Below, piece after piece: positions 11,713 to 24,185 of a stretch of DNA of 64,000 nt. The translations under genes were made by a program, and so were the position numbers. Within the stretch, counting starts at the first letter, position 1; every line of letters starts with the position of its first letter. Source of the DNA: Palaemon carinicauda (lineage: Eukaryota; Arthropoda; Malacostraca; Decapoda; Palaemonidae); the NCBI RefSeq assembly GCF_036898095.1, contig NC_090763.1, positions 63,682,688 through 63,746,687 of the forward strand, given 5' to 3'. The notes below the pieces were generated by a model, which saw only the letters and a list, made by a program, of their open reading frames with translations, ran no database searches and was not told the origin of the DNA.

Positions 11713-11990
11713 CTAAGAAACAAAAAATTACTTTAGTTTTGTTAAATAAAATGTTATTTTTATTAATAAAATAAATTTTTGAATATACTTACCCGGTGAT
11801 CATATAGCTGCAACTCTGTTGCTCGACAGAAAACCTACGGTCAAAATACGCCAGCGATCGCTATGCAGGTGGGGGTGTACATCAACAGCGCCATCTGTCG
11901 AGCAGGTACTTAGTACTCCAAGCAAACAAAGAACCAATTTTCTCCTCGGTCCACTGGGTCTCTATTGGGGAGGAAGGGAGGGTCCTTTAA

Positions 11991-12082
11991 TATATGATCA
12001 CCGGGTAAGTATATTAAAAAATTTATTTTATTAATAAAAATAACATTTTTCAATATTAAACTTAGCCGGTGATCATATAGCT
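11991..12082. repeat. Element B internal complementary region
   Basis: Joins the complement of the left end (from 11748) and the complement of the right end at 26018-26062 over ATTTTTC. This ties the distant end at 26062 to the left end at 11748. Confidence 0.85.
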
Positions 12083-12487
12083 GATTCACACCCAGGGGGG
12101 TGGGTAGAGACCAGCATTACATGTTTACATTATTATGAGCTAAGTATTTTGTATTTCATTTTAGCAGTTATTCAAAATAACAAACATAAAATAAATAAGT
12201 ACCTGGTAAGGAAGTCGACTTGAACAATTACTCTGCCTTTTTAAGTACGTCTTCCTTACGGAGCCTCGCGATCCTCTTAGGATGCTGAGCGACCCCTAGG
12301 ATCTGAAGTATCAAGGGTTGCAACCCATACAACAGGACCTCATCAAAACCTCTAATCTAGGCGCTTCTCAAGAAATGACTTTGACCACCCGCCAAATCAA
12401 GTAGGATGCGAAAGGCTTCTTAGCCTTCCGGACAACCCAAAAACAATAATAAAACATTTCAAGAGAAAGATTAAAAAGGTTATGGAA

Positions 12488-13530
12488 TTAGGGAATTGTA
12501 GTGGTTGAGCCCTCACCCACTACTGCACTCGTTGCTACGAATGGTCCCAGAGTGTAGCAGTTCTCGTAAAGAGACTGGACATTCTTAAGATAAAAAGACG
12601 CGAACACTGATTTGCTTTTCCAATAGGTTGCGTCGATTATACTTTGCAGAGATCTATTTTGTTTAAAGGCCACGGAAGTTGCGACAGCTCTAACTTCGTG
12701 TGTCCTTACCTTCAGCAAAGCTTGGTCTTCCTCATTCAGATGGGAATGAGCTTCTCGTATTAACAGTCTGATAAAATAGGATAAAGCATTCTTTGACATA
12801 GGCAAAGATGGATTCTTAACTTAACACCATAAAGCTTCAGACGGGCCTCGTAAAGGTTTTTAAATAGAACTTAAGAGCTCTTACAGGACATAAGACTCTT
12901 TCTAGTTCATTTCCAACCATACGATAAGTTTGGAATATCGAACGATATTGGTCAAGGCCGAGAAGGCAGCTCGTGTTTGGCTAGAAAACCAAGTTGTAGA
13001 ACATGTAGCCGTTTCGGATGAGAATCCGATGTTCTTGCTGAAGGCATGAATCTCACTGACTCTTTTAGCTGTGCTAAGCATATCAGGAAAAGAGTCTTAA
13101 AGGTGAGATCTTTCAGGGAGGCTGATTGTAGCGGTTCGAACCTGTCTGACATAAGGAATCTTAGTACCACGTCTAAATTCCAACCAGGTGTAACCAAACG
13201 ACGCTCCTTCGTGGTCTCAAAAGACTTAAGGAGGTCCTGTAGATCTTTATTGTTGGAAAGATCTAAGCCTCTGTGACGGAAGACTGATGCCAACATGCTT
13301 CTGTAACCCTTGATAGTGGGAGCTGAAAGAGATCGTTCTTTCCTCAGATATAAGAGAAAGTCAGCTATTTGAGTTACAGAGGTACTGGTCGAGGATACGG
13401 ATACTGACTTGCACCAGTTTTGGAAGATTTCCCACTTCGATTGGTAGACTCTAAGGGTGGATGTTCTCCTTGCTCTAGCAATCGCTCTGGTTGCCTCCTT
13501 CGAAAAGCCTCTAGCTCTCGAGAGTCTTTC
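12488..13530 (-). pseudogene. Tyrosine recombinase of element B
   Basis: Same order as in A: core-binding region near 13470-13320 (A-R-R-T-S-T-L-R-V-Y-Q-S-K-W), a frame change near 13075 around the first arginine motif, T-H-E-V-R-A-V-A-T-S near 12700 and the nucleophile in S-F-Y-L-K-N-V near 12590. The frame lesion differs from that of A: the L-F-L-I-C-L-A part is intact, but the reading slips in the following A-S-A-K-R motif. A further small deletion near 12855 removes residues between the two catalytic blocks. Confidence 0.75.
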
Positions 13531-14620
13531 GATAGTCTGAAGGCAGTCAGACGAAAAGCGTGGAGGCCTTGGTGTACCTTCTTTACGCGTGGCTGACGTA
13601 GAAGGTCCACCCTTAGGGGAAGTGTTCTGGGAACGTCTACTAGCCATCGAAGTACCTCGGTGAGCCATTCTCTCGCGGGCCAGAGGGAAGCAACTAGCGT
13701 CAACCTTGTCCCTTCGTGAGAGGCGAACTTCTGCAGTACCTTGTTGACAATCTTGAACGGAGGGAATGCATATAGATCTAGATGTGACCAATCTAGTAGA
13801 AAGGCATCTATATGAACTGCTGCTGGGTCCGGGATTGGTGAGCAAAATATTGGGAGCCTCTTGGTCATCGAGGTTGCGAAGAGATCTATGGTTGGCTGGC
13901 CCCAGGTGGCCCAAAGTTTCTTGCATACATCCTTGTGGAGGGTCCATTCTGTTGGAATTATTTGTTCCTTCCGACTGAGACAATCTGCCATGACATTCAA
14001 GTTGCCTTGGATGAACCTCGTTACTAGTGAAATGTCTAGACCTTTTGACCAGGTGAGGAGGTCCCTTGCGATCTCGTACAATGTCAGAGAGTAGGTCCCT
14101 CCTTGCTTGGAGATGTACGCCAACGCCGTGGTGTTGTCCGAGTTCACCTCCACCACTTTGCCTTGAAGGAGAGACCTGAAGCTTTTCCAGGTCAGACGTA
14201 CTGCCAGTAGCTCCTTGCAGTTGAAATGCATTGTCCTTTGACTCGAGTTCCATAATCCCGAGCATTCCCTACCGTCTAATGTCGCACCCCAGCCTACGTC
14301 CGATGCGTCCGAGAAGAGAACGTGGTTGGGAGTCTGAACAGTCAGGGGAAGACCCTCTCTAAGGTTGATATAGTCCTTTCACCAAGTCAGACAAGACTTT
14401 ATCTTTCCGGAAACCGGGATCGAGACCGCTTCTAGCGTCTTGTCCTTTTTCCAGTGAAAAGCTAGATGGTATAGAAGAGGACGGAGGTGTAGTCTTCCTA
14501 GTGACACAAATTGATCCACGGATGACAGTGTCCCTACCAGACTCATCCACAGCCTGACTGGGCAGCGTTCCTTCTTCAGCATCTTCTGGATGGATAGCAG
14601 GGCTGGGGGTTGATCGTCTT
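13374..14620 (-). pseudogene. RNase H and RT fragment of element B
   Basis: RNase H with N-C-K-E-L-L-A-V (near 14215) and V-N-S-D-N-T-T-A-L-A-Y (near 14140), then T-R-F-I-Q-G-N-L-N-V-M-A-D-C-L-S-R. Only the C-terminal part of RT remains (14379-14582, R-L-W-M-S-L-V-G-T-L-S-S). The Y-L-D-D region and everything 5' of it are deleted at about 14600, where gag sequence follows directly. Confidence 0.75.
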
Positions 14621-14639
14621 GTTAAGCAACGTCCTCATC

Positions 14640-16850
14640 AGAGGGTTCCTCATCCGAAACTGATGAGGAAACGGCAACGGAGTGGGCAACGTCTGACTCG
14701 CTGAATCCGGTCGCACTGGTGGATGCGTGACGGAGCCGGACGCAATATCATGGCACTGCTGCACAGTCTGTGAACTGTCAACAACCATGGGTGCGCGAGG
14801 AAGTACAGCGTCAACCCGAAACTGTCTAGACTGTCTGGGTTGTGCAGTCAACACCCTACCGGGTTGCTGAGGTTGACGCACTGCGTCACAACAAGTCACC
14901 TCTGCTGGTTGTTGAACGTCTTCCTAGTGACACACTGAACGTCAACAACCACCTCCGAGCGTCGCTTAACGTCAACGTGCGACTGGCAACCCACACTGGG
15001 TCGCATCGGTGGAGGAACCACCTCAACTGGCAGACGCGAGTAGGTTACCTCAGCGTCAACAGGGCGCACAACCGACCGGTTGGAAGGTTGTTGGCCAGAA
15101 GGTTCTTCTCCGCATTTAAGTCCTCTATCAAGGACACAAGCTTGGACTGCATGTCTTGCAGCAAAGCCCATTAAGGGTCTACGGGAGCAGGTGTGGCAAC
15201 AGACGGGGTTAGCGACTGAGGCGGAACCATTTACCATCCCTGGAAGCCTTGTTATGTGTGACATAATAGTACAGCAAACTTCAAAGGCTCGACAAAAGTT
15301 GAGAAGTTGACCTGTAAACAACTTGGAGCGTCTCCTGGCTAGGCGCCAGGGCGAGTCTACCAGACTTGAGAAGTCTATCTGGGCAGAGGCATGAACTCCC
15401 AAGCCGAGAACTTCTCTCGTGTCCTATCAGACTCTCGCTCTATAAGCCAGTTTAAAAGAAGGGAAATCAAAGGCTGTATCCCTAAAACTCCTCCTGGTGC
15501 AAAAACCAGTCGCCTAGCCAACGTAACGCTCTCTAGGAGAGCGAGAGAGCACTAGCTTAACAACAACGGCTTCGAAGTAGCTAGGCCTAGTGTAAGTTCT
15601 GACGTTTAGGCGAACGAGGAGCAGCAGTTACAAGGTCCGGACGAAGATCCTTAAAAAATCATCATGATTTAATTAAAGTCCATAGGAGGCTAAGCAGCTT
15701 AAGGCTCCTCTCCAAATGACAGAGTCCTCAAAGGAATATCAGTAGGAGGGAGAACAGCACTTTCTCATCTACAGGAACCTTGTCCGATAAAAGCTAGGTT
15801 ATCTCAGTGAGTCTCTCACTGGTGCATTAGTAGCAGACCAGAAGGCAACGTCATGTAACTGCTTGACAGTCTGTGAACTGTCAACAACTGAACTGTCAAC
15901 CACAACAGGTGCGTGAGGACATACAGCACTGGTGCATTAGTAGCAGACCAGAAGGCAACGTCATGTAACTGCTTGACAGTCTGTGAACTGTCAACAACTG
16001 AACTGTCAACCACAACAGGTGCGTGAGGACATACAGTGTTCACTCGAGACTGCTTTGACTGTCTATACTGAGCAGTCAAAACAACTCTAAAATGCGGAGG
16101 TTGACGCACCGCGTCAAAACAAAACAACTTAGACTGTTGTTGTACCTCGCGAACGTCAACGGAAGGTTCCGTGCGTTACTGAATGTCAACATGCGGCTGG
16201 CAGGGTACACTGGAACGCATGGGTGGCGGGACTCTCTCAGCTGGAGTGCGGCAGAAGGTTGCCTCAGCGTCCACAGGACGCACAACCGTGTTGGTTGTAG
16301 GCTAGAGGTTGGTGCAGTGTCAACCTTCTCCGCACGAAAGTCCCGCATCAATGACGTTAACTGAGACTGCATGGTCTGCAGCACAGACCACTTAGGGTCT
16401 ACAGGAGCAGGTGCGGCAACAGACGGTGTGACTGCCTGATGCGGTACCGCTTTGCCTCTCTTAGGAGGTGAGCAGTCGTCGGAAGACTGCAGCGAGTCCG
16501 AACTGACCCAGTGGCTACAACTGGGCCGTTGGACTTGCGCGGAAGGGACCGACTTGCGCTTAATAAGCTGCGAGACCTTGGTCCATGGTTTCTTACGAGA
16601 AACCTCTTCCGCAGACGAGAAATAAATGGGCTCTCTCGTCTTTGTGTGGGTGGGGCGATCTTGGGTAGATACGCCCGAAACCACGGAGGGAAACGTCTGT
16701 TCGTTGATCAAGGCCTGACGAACCCATAAGTCGTTCGACATTACTTCTCCCCTGGGCTTGGGAGCTTGCAAGAGGTCCCGGACTAGGTGAACGACAGGCA
16801 CGAACAGACGAACCCTCGGACGCAACACTGTAACACTTTGCGCATATCAC
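14640..16850 (-). pseudogene. gag remnants of element B
   Basis: Starts at 16850 with M-I-C-A-K-C-Y-S-V and R-S-P-S-P-G-P-L-A-S-S-Q, and continues in a second frame to 16076. The C-terminal G-V-H-A-S-A-Q-I-D-F-S-S-L-V-D-S piece is at 15402-15300. It is interrupted by tandem repeats and many stops. A gag-like segment related to 7216-7555 of A occurs twice (14650-14900 and 15815-16130), which suggests internal duplication. Confidence 0.55.
15811..16036 (-). repeat. Two-copy tandem repeat in B gag (about 115 bp)
   Basis: Two consecutive copies beginning CACTGGTGCATTAGTAGCAG and ending GGTGCGTGAGGACATACAG, nearly identical. Each contains an internal AACTGTCAAC duplication. Confidence 0.85.
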
Positions 16851-17420
16851 TTTATCACTTCGATTTTCTGTTTTGCACTTATTACACTGAAATCGAAACT
16901 TTTACTGATTTCAACCTGAAACACGCAATTCTACCCTTCATTAAAAGGTAGTAATTGCGAAATCAGTCGTATAATGCAGCTATTAATACTAGCAAAAAAC
17001 AGAAAACATATATAAAGATAAAAAATTCAGTGGCTGGGAAAGAGACTAAACACTCGTTCAAATAAACTACGTTTACAATCTCTCACCGCACATAGCCTGG
17101 GGACAAGAATAAAACCCTAGAAACGTTTTACCTTCTTCCCCGTACAGCGACTAGGGAGGAGAGTAACACGAGAACAACGTTACCCCGCTTGAACGGAACG
17201 TTTTCTCTCCTCTCTCTCCCTCCGTCTCTATCTCTCTCTCTCTTTCTCTCTTGATTTCGCACCTTAGAGAAGAGCCCAATTATATTTCGTCAAAAAAAAC
17301 ATGTTATTTGACTAAAGGAAAAAACTGAAAGGTTTTTAATTAAAAAGTTCCTTTAAAATAGAATTTAAAACATTTAAGCTAAGAAAGAATGAACAAAACG
17401 TCAGAATCGATTTACTCTTA

Positions 17421-18190
17421 CTGCAAAGTGACACCGTGAAAATTCTCTCTCTATCGTAACGATAGAGCGCAAGTTGAACGTTCTGAACGTCAACAACTGC
17501 AGAGACAAAACAAAACGTTAGTTCAACTTTGAAACAGTACGAGACTATCAAAGAAATTCTTTCAAAAACATTAAAATAGCATAATATGTTAACAGGTAAA
17601 ACCGAAATGACGGGCTCAATGTTAATTAACTTCGGTACAAGAAAAGACCGCCTACTATTAGGAAAGGTCGAATATAAACAAATATAAAAGGAAGTTAATC
17701 GAAGAGGCCTATAAAAGGCGGAGAGATATAAAATAAATCTATAACTTTTGTTAAGCAAAATTAAGAAAGAGAGTCTATACTCTCTTAGACACCAACACTT
17801 CCGTCTAAGGGAAGGGTCGGCCATTTAAAGGTGAAAGAGAGTTCATACTCTCTTCGTCACCATAATTAATCAAATTAAGTCCAAAAGCTAGCTAAGCTAA
17901 TAATAGAACTTCCTGAATAGCGAAAGCTGAAATCTTAGAGCAATACTTCACCAAAAACCGTGAACAAGACTCCAAAATTATAAGCGTATCCATGAACGTC
18001 TTGCCGGAAGCACGACAGAGGAAAAATTGAAGTGGTGTCAACAAGAAGTACTGCAGTACCTGGCCACAGGTGGCGCTTGTGAGTACACCCCCCTCTTGTA
18101 TAGCGATCGCTGGCGTATCCCTTCCGTAGAATTCTGTCGGGCAACAGAGTTGACAGCTACATGATTATCGGGTAAGTTTAATATTGAAAA
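17421..18190 (-). mobile_element. C-type DIRS right arm joined to element B
   Basis: From about 17421 to its end GAAAA at 18190 this sequence follows element C (24360-25145) rather than B, with near identity and a few indels. The largest is 31 bp present at 24617-24650 and absent here. Just left of it (17297-17420) the sequence matches B's leader at 25146-25270. The block is therefore a B-to-C chimera ending in a proper C terminus with ACATGATTATCGGGTAAG. Confidence 0.75.
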
Positions 18191-18337
18191 TTCTCCATTA
18201 GAATGGTTTACTACGTGATACTGTATACACTAGTATAATACATGAACAAGAAAGACTGCCTTCAACTGCTTTGAGTATCTTATATAAGATGACTTCTATG
18301 AGGCTGTTAGATGTAATACCTCATCTCATTGCAATAT
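18191..18337. other. 147-bp non-DIRS spacer between two C ends
   Basis: Lies between a C right end (18190) and a C left end (18338). It matches nothing else in the window. It is probably host sequence that flanked a C insertion. Confidence 0.6.
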
Positions 18338-18578
18338 AAAATGTTATTTTCATTAGTAAAATAAATTTTTGAATATACTTACCCGATAATCATGTAGCTG
18401 TCAACTCTGTTGCCCGACAGAATTCTACGGAAGGGATACGCCAGCGATCGCTATACAAGAGGGGGGTGTACTCACAAGCGCCACCTGTGGCCAGGTACTG
18501 CAGTACTTCTTGTTGACACCACTTCAATTTTTCCTCGGTCCACTGGTTCTATGGGGAGGAAGGGTGGGTCAATTAAAT

Positions 18579-18669
18579 CATGATTATCGGGTAAGTATAT
18601 TCAAAAATTTATTTTACTAATGAAAATAACATTTTTCAATATTAAACTTACCCGATAATCATGTAGCTG
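18579..18669. repeat. Element C internal complementary region
   Basis: CATGATTATCGGGTAAG to AAATAACATTTTTCAATATT and on to TAATCATGTAGCTG: complements of the left end 18338 and of the right end at 25105-25145, joined over TTTTT. Confidence 0.85.
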
Positions 18670-19053
18670 ATTCACACCCAGGGAGGTGGGTGAAAACCAG
18701 TGTACATGTATATCAAGAAGCTAAGTATCCCGTATTTCATATTATCAGTTATTCAAAATAACAATGAAATTACAAGTACCTGGTAAGGAAGTCGACTTGA
18801 GCCATTACTCTGCCTTAAATAAGTTCGTCTTCCTTACTGAGCGCAGCGTTCCTCTTAGGAGGCTGAACAACTCTAAGGTGCTGAAGTATCAAGGGCTGCA
18901 ACCCATACTAAAGGACCTCATCACAACCTTTAACCTCGGCGCTTCTCAAGAAAGAATTGACCACCCGCCAAATCAACAAGGATGTGGAAGGCTTCTTAGC
19001 CGACCGTACAACCCATAAAAAGTATTCAAGAGAAAGGTTAAAAGGTTATGGGA

Positions 19054-20150
19054 TTATGGGAATGTAGTGGCTGAGCCCTCGCCTACTACTGCATTCGTTG
19101 CTACGAATGGTCCCAGGGTGTAGCAGTGCTCGTAAAGAGACTGGACATCTTTGAGATAGAATGATGCGAACACTGACTTGCTTCTCCAATAGGTTGCATC
19201 CATAACACTCTGCAGAGAATGGCTCTGTTTGAAGGCCACTGAAGTAGCCACAGCTCCCACTTCATGTGTCCTTACCTTCAGCAAAGCAAGGTCTTCTTCC
19301 TTCAGATGAGAATGTGCTTCCCTAATCAGAAGCCTGAATAGTAAGAAACTGAGTTCTTAGAACTTGGAAAAGAAGGTTTCTTGATAGCACACCATAAGGC
19401 TTCTGATTGTCCTCGTAAAGGTTAAGACCTTTTTAGATAGTACCTAAGAGCTCTAACTGGGCAAAGTACTCTCTCCAGTTCATTCCCCACCAAGTTGGAC
19501 AGGCTTGGGATCTCGAACGACTTAGGCCAAGGACGTGAAGGAAGCTCGTTTAGTAAAAACCGAGCTGCAAGGAACATGTAGCCGTTTCAGATGTGAAAAC
19601 AATGATCCTGCTGAAGGCGTGGATCTCACTTACTCTTTTAGCTGTTGTCAAGCACACGAGGAAAAGAGTTTTTAATGTGAGGTCCTAAAAAGAGGCTGAT
19701 TGGAGAGGTTCAAATCTTGATGACATAAGGAACCTTAGGACCACGTCTAGATTCCAGCCTGGAGTGGACAACCGACGGTCCTTTGAGGTCTCAAAAGACC
19801 TAGGGAGGTCCTGTAGATCTTTGTTGGTGGAAAGATCCAAGCCTCTGTGGCGGAAAACCGCTGCCAACATACTTCTGTAACCCTTGATCGTAGGAGCTGA
19901 AAGGGATCTTACTTTCCTTAGATATAACAGGAAGTCAGCAATCTGGGTTACAGTGGTACTGGTTGAGGAAACTGCATTGGTCTTGTACCAGCTACGGAAG
20001 ACTTCCCCTTGAGACTGATAGATTCTGAGAGTGGATGTTCTCCTTGCTTTGGCAATCGCTCTGGCTGCCTCCTTCGAAAAGCCCCTAGCTCTTGAGAGTC
20101 TTTCGAAAGTCTGAAGGCAGTCAGACGAAGAGCGTGGAGGTTTGGGTGTA
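19054..20150 (-). pseudogene. Tyrosine recombinase of element C, second catalytic Arg lost
   Basis: Core-binding region at 20090-19840 (A-R-R-T-S-T-L-R-I-Y-Q-S), catalytic part at 19390-19054. The conserved H-E-V-R of A and B reads H-E-V-G here (GGA, complement of 19255-19257), so the Arg of the H-x-x-R pair is gone. The nucleophile Tyr in S-F-Y-L-K-D-V (near 19155) remains. Frames also change near 19690 and 19390. Inactive. Confidence 0.75.
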
Positions 20151-20206
20151 CCTTCTTTACGTGAGGTAGACGTAGAAGGTTCACTCCTAGAGGAAGAGTC
20201 CTGGGA

Positions 20207-21535
20207 ATGTCGACCAGCCATTGCAGTACCTCTAAGAACCATTCTCTCGCGGGCCAGAGCGGAGCCAACCAACGTCAGCCGTGTCCCTTTGCGAGAGGAG
20301 AACTTCTGAAGTACCCTGTTGACAATCTTGAACGGCGGGAATGCATACAGGTCGAGATGGAACCAATCCAGCAGAAAAGCATCCACGTGAACTGCTGCTG
20401 GGTCTGGAATCGGAGAACAATACAACAGGAGTCTCTAGGTTATCGAGGTAGCGAACAGATCTATGGTTGGCTGCCCCCACAGGGCCCAAAGTCTGCTGCA
20501 AACATTCTTGTGAAGGGTCCACTCTGTGGGGATGACCTGACCCTTCCGGCTGAGGTGATCTGCCATGACATTCATACCGCCCTGAATGAACCTCGTTACC
20601 AGCGTGAGCTTTCGATCTTTAGACCAGATGAGGAGGTCCCTTGCGATCTAGAACAACTTCACGAAAGAGTCCCTCCCTGCTTGAAGATGTAAGCCAGGGC
20701 TGTGGTGTTGTCAGAGTCCACCTCCACCACTTTGTTAAGCTGGAGGGACTTGAAGTTTATCAAGGCCAGAAGAACCGCCAACAACTCCTTGCAATTGATG
20801 TGAAGTGTCCTTTGCTCCTGATTCCATGTTCCCGAGCATTCCTGTCCGTCCAAAGTCGCACCCCAGCCCGTGTCTGATGTGTCCGAGAGGAGACGGCGGT
20901 CGGGTTTCTGAACAGCCAAAGGTAGACTTCCTTGAGAAGAAAGCTGTTCTTACACCACGCGAGAGAAGACCTCCTCTCTTCGGAAACAGGAACTGAGACC
21001 GTCTCTAGCGTCATGTCCTTTATCCAGTGAGCAGCTAGATGATACTGAAGGGGGGGAGGTGGAGTCTCCCTAACACGATGAACAGGGCCAGCGACGAAAG
21101 TGTCCCTGTTAGACTCATCCACTACCTGACTGAGCATCGGTTCCTTCTCAGCATGCTCTGGATGCATTCTAGGGCTTGGAAGATCCTTGGGGCCGACGGA
21201 AAAGCCCGAAAAGCTCGACTCTGAAGATCCATACCCAGGGAGACAATGGTCTGGGATGGGATGAGCTGAGACTCCTCAAAATTGACCAGGAGGCCCAGTT
21301 CCTTGGTCAGATCCATAGTCCATCTGAGAATCTCCAGACAGCGACGACTTGTGGGAGCTCTTAAAAGCCAGTCGTCTGACGGAGCCGGACACAAGATCAT
21401 GGTACTGCTGCACAGTCTGTGAACTGTCAACCATGGGGAAGCGAGGAAGTACAGTGACAACCCGAAGCTGTCTAGACTGTCTGGGTCGTACAGACAACTC
21501 CTTATCGGGTTGCTGAGGTTGCCGCACTGCGTCAC
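20207..21535 (-). pseudogene. RNase H and RT fragments of element C
   Basis: RNase H pieces: L-S-D-T-S-D-T-G-W-G-A-T near 20885, N-C-K-E-L-L-A-V near 20800, V-D-S-D-N-T-T-A-L-A-Y near 20730, in a frame that breaks repeatedly. The RT fragment at 21370-21122 has D-D-W-L-L-R-A and T-K-E-L-G-L-L-V-N-F. Upstream of the D-D pair the sequence switches at about 21375 to gag-type sequence like B 14740-14900, so RT motifs A and B are missing. Confidence 0.7.
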
Positions 21536-21984
21536 AACAAGTCACTTCTGCTGGTTGTTGAACGTCTTCCCAGTGACACACTGACTCCGTAAACAAAAAA
21601 TCCTTTAACAAGGACTAAGCTTGGACTGCATGTCTTGCAACACAGCTCAAGGTGTATGGGAGCAGGTGTGGTAACAGACGGGGTTAGTGACTGAAGTGGA
21701 ACCATTACCTTCCCTGGAAGCATGTTATGCTTAAATAAAAGTCCATAGGAGGCTACGCAGCTAAAGGCTCCTCTCCAAATGACAGAGTCCTCAAGGGAAT
21801 ATCAGAAGGAGGGAGAAAAGCACTTTCTCATCTACAGGGACCATATCCGAGAAAAGCTAAGTGCTCTCAGTGAGGGTTTCAATGGTGCAAAAGCAGCAGA
21901 CTAGAAGGCAACGTTATGAAACTGCTTGACAGTCTAGTGAGTTGGCAACAACCAAAGATGTGTGACTGAGAAGCATGCGGTAAG

Positions 21985-22262
21985 GTATGCAGAGCATGTT
22001 GTATGCAGAGCATGCTGTATGCAGAGCATGCTGTATGTAGAGCATGTTGTATGCAGAGCATGCTGAATGCAGAGCATGCTGTATGCAGAGCATGTTGTAT
22101 GCAGAGCATGCTGTATGCAGAGCATGCTATATGTAGAGCATGTTGTATGCAGAGCATGCTGAATGCAGAGCATGCTGTATGCAGAGCATGTTGTAAGCAG
22201 AGCATGCTGTATGCAGAGCATGCTGTATGCAGAGCATGCTGTATGTAGAGCATGCTGTAAGG
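21985..22262 (-). repeat. 16-bp minisatellite in element C
   Basis: About 17 tandem copies of GCAGAGCATGCTGTAT with variants (GTAGAG, CTGAAT, TTGTAT). Since 16 is not a multiple of 3, three units make 48 bp, and several frames on both strands stay open with a 16-residue period. These apparent reading frames are by-products of the repeat. Confidence 0.95.
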
Positions 22263-22740
22263 TAAGCAGAGCGTGTTGCATGGCGTGTAACATTTCTCAG
22301 AAATTCCATGACCAGTGCTAGAGTGAGTAATATCTCATTACCGTCCATTGAAAGTGCACGTGCCGAGGGAATTGATTTAGACTGTTTTGTTGATGAATTT
22401 GATAGCCGGCATGATAATCGTAGAATTAAGCTACACTAAATGTACTATAATCTACTTCACCTCAGGAAAGGGAAACTCGCCCTGTTGGCAACACTGCATT
22501 ACTTCATGCATGCTTGCATGAGGTTTTAATATCAACATAATATTTACCTTACATTCATAACTCATGATTCATTTTTGTTTTGAAGATATTTTTGCCATAT
22601 TATGCGATATTGTTAAAAATATATTGCAAGGAATACATATATATTTTTATATAAGTAATACAAATAACCTCCATTATCATAATGTTTGTGTAGGCATACA
22701 TGTATATGATTACAAATGCAAGTTATGAAAGTAATGAGGT
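22263..22740. other. Non-coding stretch inside element C
   Basis: AT-rich, no frame, no match to A or B that I can see. It may be a foreign insertion or diverged gag. Confidence 0.5.
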
Positions 22741-23805
22741 GTTATTTCCAAGTTGAATGGGAAGAGGCTCAAGTTGAGGAGAAAGTGGCAGATGCATGTG
22801 TTGAGGTGGCTGACTCATAGCATGAGGTTGCTGCCTCAAGAGTTGCACTTGCTGTAAGGGTTGCGGATGCGCAGTAGCAGGTTCCTGAGGAACGAGTTAA
22901 GGTTCCTGAGGTGTGAGCTGCGAGAGTTGAGGTAGCTGCGCAGAACGCAGTTCTTGTCTCGCGAGTTGAGGTTCCTGAGGTGCTAGCCTAAGCTGCAGCG
23001 AGTGCTGAGGTGGCTGCCTCATTGATGGAAGAGGTTGTCGTACCTCAAGAGATTGTTGCCTCGCTGGTGGAACCGCAAGCGGAAGCGGAGGAAGTAAGGC
23101 ATAAGATTCCTGCTCCCATTGCTGAGGTTGCCTTAAGGAAGGCGGAGGTTGCTGCACACCGCTGGTAACTGGCAACTCAGTACGCGGTAAGGTATCCTGA
23201 GGAACCTCAACATCGTACGCCTGGCAGACTGGACTGCGGTGAGGCGGAGCGATCGCAGGAGGAGGTGTAACCTTCTCAGCCTGACACTCACGCATTAAGA
23301 CCGCAAGCTGTGACTGCATGGACTGCAGCAAAGTCATCTTGGGGTCGGCAGACGCTAAGGTCTGCTGAGGCAAAGCCTTAACAGAAGATGAGGTCTGTTG
23401 CGGCATCACCTTACCTCTCTTAGGAAGTGTGCAGTCACCTGATGACTGCGGAGAGTCAGAGCTAACCCAATGACTGCATCCGGGTTGTTGAACTCTAGAG
23501 GTCTGGACTTTACGTTTAAGAGGTCTTGAGACCTGAGTCCAGCGTTATCTCCCCGAAATTTCTTCTGCAGACGAGTAAAATAAGGGCTCAATCGTCTGCG
23601 GGTGGGAGTGACGGTCTCTGTAAGACACGCCCGCAACCACCGAGGATACTTCTGTGCGCCGATCAAGGCCTGCCGAACCCTTTTGCCCTTCGACATTGCT
23701 TCTCCCCTGGGCTTGGGAGCTTGCAAGAGGTCCCGGACTGGGAGGACGACTGGCACGCAAGAAGTACCCTCACGCACAACACTGACACACTTTGCGCTAA
23801 TCACT
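22741..23805 (-). pseudogene. gag remnant of element C (Gln/Pro-rich)
   Basis: A 170-codon frame (23409-22897) rich in Gln, Pro and Leu with Q-Q-P-P-P-S-L-R-Q-P-Q-Q, preceded by the N-terminal frame at 23804-23406 (M-I-S-A-K-C-V-S-V, R-D-L-L-Q-A-P-K-P-R-G-E-A-M-S) shared with A and B. The repeat content differs from E0 (basic octads) and D (Ser-Arg-Pro), so this middle domain evolves fast. Confidence 0.55.
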
Positions 23806-24154
23806 TATCACTTTTGAATTTCTGTTTGCACTTATTTCACTGAACTCGAAACTTTAAGTGGTTTGTACCTGAAACACGCAATTCTATCCTTCTTTAAAAG
23901 TTAGTAATTGCGAAAACAGAATTACAATGTAACAGAAAAATCTAATGAAAGATAAATAATTCAGTGGCTGGAAAGAGACTAAACACTAGATCAAATAAAC
24001 TACGTTTAAAATCTCTCACCGCATAAAGCTTGAGAACAAGAATAAACTCTAGAAACGTTTACCTTCTTCCCCTAAAGAGACTAGGGAGAAGAGCAAAAAC
24101 GATAACAACGTTACTCGCTTGAACGAAACGTTTATCCAGCTCTCTCTCCCTCCG

Positions 24155-24185
<31 letters not shown>

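Larger units (their letters stand above)
11748..17420 (-). mobile_element. DIRS1-like element B, main part
   Basis: Left end AAAATGTT at 11748, left terminal repeat 11785-11945, internal complementary region 11991-12082. Recombinase, RNase H, RT and gag remnants then run to about 16850, followed by leader. The matching right end, complementary to the second half of the internal region (CAGCTATATGATCACCGGC), is not adjacent but at 25146-26062. Between them lie a C-type arm, a spacer and element C. B without that insertion is about 6.5 kb. Confidence 0.8.

Noticed and set aside
14576..16364. Separate host genes suggested by several 70-170 codon frames
   Set aside because: All align to gag segments of sister DIRS copies and contain frame changes.
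17336..17824. 162-codon minus-strand frame, repeated at 24227-24781, hydrophobic
   Set aside because: Lies in DIRS leader sequence, is not open in A or in B's leader, and is shared only because the arm is duplicated. No recognisable domain.
22003..22293. Open frames on both strands rich in Cys/Met/His
   Set aside because: By-products of the 16-bp tandem repeat.
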